A DNA stretch of 8,650 nucleotides from Betaproteobacteria bacterium (GTDB lineage: Bacteria; Pseudomonadota; Gammaproteobacteria; Burkholderiales; Rhodocyclaceae): positions 1 to 8,650 of the forward strand of contig JAPTVL010000290.1 of assembly GCA_028065725.1 (NCBI GenBank), in the 5' to 3' direction. Both the position numbers and the translations under genes were made by a program. Every line of letters begins with the position of its first letter. Position 1 is the stretch's first letter. This document shows, one piece after another, positions 7,079-8,650 of the stretch. The notes under the pieces were generated by a model. The model searched no databases and was not told where the DNA came from. It saw only the letters and a program-made list of their open reading frames with translations.

Positions 7079-7871
7079 AGTCGCTCTGCTGGTGTTCGCG
7101 CTGGCGCCGGCTGTCTGCGCCGGCCAGCCGTTGCAGGACGGCGAGCTGGGATGGCTGGTGCAGGAATCGGACGCCCGCCCGCCGCGCGAGGCGAGGCTGC
7201 GGCCACCGCCCGAGCGCTTCGCGGCGATCGCTGCTGACGGCAATTTCACCCTGCCGAAGGAGCAGGTGGGTGACGAGGCGAAACTGATGGGCGCGGCGCG
7301 GCGCGGCGACATCGAGGCGGTGCGCGCCTTATTGAAGCAGGGGGCCAGCCCGAATATCGGCGACTACTGGCGCGACGTGCCGCTCATTGAGGCGGTGCGC
7401 CAGGACAATCTGGAGCTCGCCCAGATCCTGCTTGATGCCGGCGCCGTGCCCAGCATCAAGGCACGAGGCTACACCCCGCTGGGTCTGGCCGCGAAGAACG
7501 GCAATGTACGCCTGGTCGAGATGCTGCTGCGTTTTGGCGCGAACCCTGACCGCAAGAGCGACGACGGCGATACGCCGATGCACGCAGCGGCGTTGATGGG
7601 GTATCCCGCGGTGATCGATGCGCTGGCCCATGCCCGGCCGGATCTGCGGCTGTTCAATCGCGAGGGGCTGTCGCCGCTCGCGGTGGCTGCAGCGAACGGG
7701 CAGTATGCCGCCGCCAAGGCGCTGGTGCGCGCGGGCGCGCCGCTCGACTGGGGTGACAAGAAATTCCACCCGCCGCTGTGGTGGGCGTTTTCGGTCGGCG
7801 ATCTGGACATGGCGCGGCTGCTGCTCAAGCTGGGCGCGGCTCCAGGCCAGCTGCCGGTGGGGACTTTGTGA
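7065..7871 (+). CDS. Secreted (periplasmic) ankyrin-repeat protein
   Basis: This 268-residue protein has a predicted signal peptide (1-19, cleavage near VCA) and a linker rich in Pro and Arg. About six ankyrin repeats follow, at residues 71-102, 103-134, 135-166, 167-198, 199-233 and 234-264. Typical repeat cores are visible, such as GYTPLGLAAKNGNVRLVEML and DGDTPMHAAA. Ankyrin repeats bind proteins, so a scaffold or adaptor role is inferred; the signal peptide places it in the periplasm or at the outer membrane. Periplasmic ankyrin proteins are known, for example AnkB of Pseudomonas aeruginosa. Cys18 lies near the cleavage site, but the residues before it (P-A-V) are a poor lipobox, so a lipoprotein is less likely. 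The gene overlaps the porin gene by 14 bases in another frame and has no good ribosome binding site, which suggests translational coupling. Later ATG codons would remove the signal peptide. Confidence 0.85.
   Translation: MPSSKVALLVFALAPAVCAGQPLQDGELGWLVQESDARPPREARLRPPPERFAAIAADGNFTLPKEQVGDEAKLMGAARRGDIEAVRALLKQGASPNIGDYWRDVPLIEAVRQDNLELAQILLDAGAVPSIKARGYTPLGLAAKNGNVRLVEMLLRFGANPDRKSDDGDTPMHAAALMGYPAVIDALAHARPDLRLFNREGLSPLAVAAANGQYAAAKALVRAGAPLDWGDKKFHPPLWWAFSVGDLDMARLLLKLGAAPGQLPVGTL
7859..7863 (+). promoter_or_regulatory. Ribosome binding site GGGGA deciding the start of the coiled-coil gene
   Basis: GGGGA lies seven bases before the ATG at 7871, inside the end of the ankyrin gene. It supports this start over the in-frame upstream ATG at 7778, which would add 31 residues of shadow translation before the signal peptide. 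Confidence 0.55.
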
Positions 7872-8500
7872 TGAGACGAGCGATCCTGATTTTCATCCTG
7901 ACGGCCACGGCTGCCGCGCCGGCATGGGCCGCCAACGAGAGCCGCGAAAAGCAGATGCTGCGCCGCATGCAGCAGCAGGTCCAGCAGCTCGACCAGGCGC
8001 GCGCGCAGGCCGAGCAGGAGAAGGCCGCGGCCCTGGCTGACAAGGACACGCTGGAACGCGAACTGGACAAACTGCGCAAAGAGAGCGCCGCGGCCAGGCG
8101 CGAACGCGCGGCGCGCAACCGGGTGGAACGCGAACTGAAAGCGGCACAGGCCGAGCTGGAAGGCTTGAAGACCAGGCTGGCGGAAACCGAAAAGCAACTG
8201 GCCGACAGCCAGGCCCAGCAGCGCGCTACTGCGCAGACGCTGGCACAGACCGAGTCGGCGAAGAAGCAATCCGAGGCGCATCTGGCCGGCACCCGCGAGA
8301 ACCTGAAGCAGTGCCAGGCCCACAACGGCCAGCTTTACGGCCTGGGCCGCGAGATGATGCAGAAGTATCGCGACAAGTCGTGTCAGGAGGCGCTGGCGCA
8401 GGTCGAGCCTTTCACCGGCCTGAAGAAGGTCGAAGTGGAAAACCTGCTGGAAACCTGGCGCGATCGCCTCGATCGGGAGAAGCTCAGCGTTGCGCCCTGA
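7871..8500 (+). CDS. Secreted coiled-coil protein with conserved C-terminal EPFTGLKKVE motif
   Basis: This 209-residue protein has an N-terminal signal peptide (1-20, cleavage after AWA). A long charged coiled coil follows (about 23-147), rich in Gln, Ala, Glu, Lys and Arg. A C-terminal helical segment holds Cys148 and Cys171, which could form a disulphide, and the block EPFTGLKKVEVENLLE (179-194). I recall similar EPFTG-K-VE-EN endings in proteobacterial hypothetical proteins, but know no function. A longer frame starts at 7778, but the true start is taken as 7871: it begins exactly at a signal peptide, has a ribosome binding site, and overlaps the ankyrin stop codon in an ATGA/TGATG arrangement typical of coupled genes. 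The likely role is a periplasmic spacer or scaffold, possibly touching the ankyrin protein. It is the last gene of the operon. No enzyme motif is seen. Confidence 0.8.
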   Translation: MRRAILIFILTATAAAPAWAANESREKQMLRRMQQQVQQLDQARAQAEQEKAAALADKDTLERELDKLRKESAAARRERAARNRVERELKAAQAELEGLKTRLAETEKQLADSQAQQRATAQTLAQTESAKKQSEAHLAGTRENLKQCQAHNGQLYGLGREMMQKYRDKSCQEALAQVEPFTGLKKVEVENLLETWRDRLDREKLSVAP

Positions 8501-8504
8501 TCCG

Positions 8505-8528
8505 GACATGAGCCGTTCGGGCTATGTC
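8505..8528. terminator. Imperfect hairpin just after the operon
   Basis: GACAT-G-AGCC (8505-8514) pairs with GGCTATGTC (8520-8528), giving nine base pairs with one bulged G and loop GTTCG. It starts five bases after the last stop codon. The following bases (GAAAAG) are A-rich, not T-rich, so it lacks the U-tract of an intrinsic terminator. The core CCGTTCGG is the reverse complement of CCGAACGG in the hairpin after the adhesin gene. The stretch TTCGGGCT...TGTCGAA also resembles a common proteobacterial intergenic repeat, from memory. Confidence 0.4.
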
Positions 8529-8566
8529 GAAAAGATTATGGCTGGATAAAAAAGTCATTCGTCATC

Positions 8567-8580
8567 GGCACAATTCAGGC
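8567..8580 (+). promoter_or_regulatory. Weak sigma-54-like -24/-12 candidate
   Basis: The stretch has GG at 8567-8568 and GC at 8579-8580, exactly ten bases apart, and the GGCAC of the -24 element. The -12 side reads AGGC where TTGC is usual. A chance match is quite possible. Confidence 0.15.
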
Positions 8581-8589
8581 TGTTCAGGC
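8574..8589 (+). repeat. Tandem TTCAGGC direct repeat
   Basis: TTCAGGC occurs at 8574-8580 and 8583-8589, a nine-base period, and a related TTCAGTCC follows at about 8608. It is too short to name a regulator, but lies where an operator could be. Confidence 0.25.
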
Positions 8590-8633
8590 GCAGGCCATGC
8601 GCATTGTTCAGTCCTCCGGTAGTACGGTTTGGG

Positions 8634-8650
8634 CGGGGTGGTTCACCCCG
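8634..8650. other. Hairpin at the right edge of the window
   Basis: CGGGGTG (8634-8640) and CACCCCG (8644-8650) are perfect reverse complements around GTT. The window ends at the last base, so the stem may be longer and its role (leader hairpin, terminator or part of an RNA element) cannot be judged. Confidence 0.35.

Larger units (their letters stand above)
8529..8650. other. Non-coding tail with short repeats, no gene seen
   Basis: No convincing coding frame is seen here. The region is less GC-rich than the genes at its left end (GATTATG, GATAAAAAAG), which is usual for a promoter region. It contains the direct repeats and the terminal hairpin listed separately. It is probably the upstream region of a gene beyond the window. 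Confidence 0.5.

Noticed and set aside
7113..7124. Lipobox in the ankyrin protein around Cys18
   Set aside because: The residues before the Cys (P-A-V) do not fit the usual L-A/S-G/A pattern, and cleavage by signal peptidase I after VCA fits better.
5270..7312. Open frame of 680 codons on the minus strand across the porin gene
   Set aside because: It spans three real genes with clear signal peptides and motifs on the + strand, and its translation has no recognisable domain; it is a GC-bias shadow.
7778..7870. N-terminal 31-codon extension of the coiled-coil gene
   Set aside because: It lies inside the ankyrin gene in another frame, and would bury the clear signal peptide that starts at 7871.

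Overview
The window is GC-rich and densely coded on the + strand. The protein families point to a Gram-negative proteobacterium, most likely a betaproteobacterium: a filamentous-haemagglutinin-family adhesin with a DUF3739-type C-terminus, an ExbB/ExbD/TonB-like energy-transduction set, and a Porin_5-type outer-membrane protein. I cannot name the genus. I see no tRNA, rRNA, CRISPR, insertion sequence or phage gene.

Layout. (1) Bases 1-2631 are the 3' part of a very large secreted adhesin gene whose start lies outside the window. (2) Bases 2632-2729 are a short gap with a perfect 19-bp inverted repeat and a weak candidate promoter. (3) Bases 2730-8500 are a tight six-gene operon: a DUF2341-LamG-ExbB fusion proton channel, an ExbD-like stator, a TonB-like transducer, a putative porin, a secreted ankyrin-repeat protein and a secreted coiled-coil protein. 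Gaps inside the operon are at most 19 bases, and the last three genes overlap by 14 and 1 bases. (4) Bases 8501-8650 are non-coding, with two hairpins and short direct repeats.

How the genes may work together (inference). The ExbB-, ExbD- and TonB-like proteins should form a proton-motive-force-driven complex in the inner membrane. The ExbB-like subunit carries a large periplasmic lectin-like head, which is absent from the housekeeping ExbB and TolQ. The TonB-like protein would reach across the periplasm. The operon contains no TonB-dependent receptor, and the only outer-membrane partner it encodes is the porin. The ankyrin and coiled-coil proteins both have signal peptides, so they look like periplasmic scaffold parts. 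Placed directly after a giant DUF3739 adhesin, the operon is a candidate for a dedicated, energised cell-envelope machine that exports, displays or remodels the adhesin or another surface polymer. I know these families as recurring neighbours but know of no experimental function for the set.
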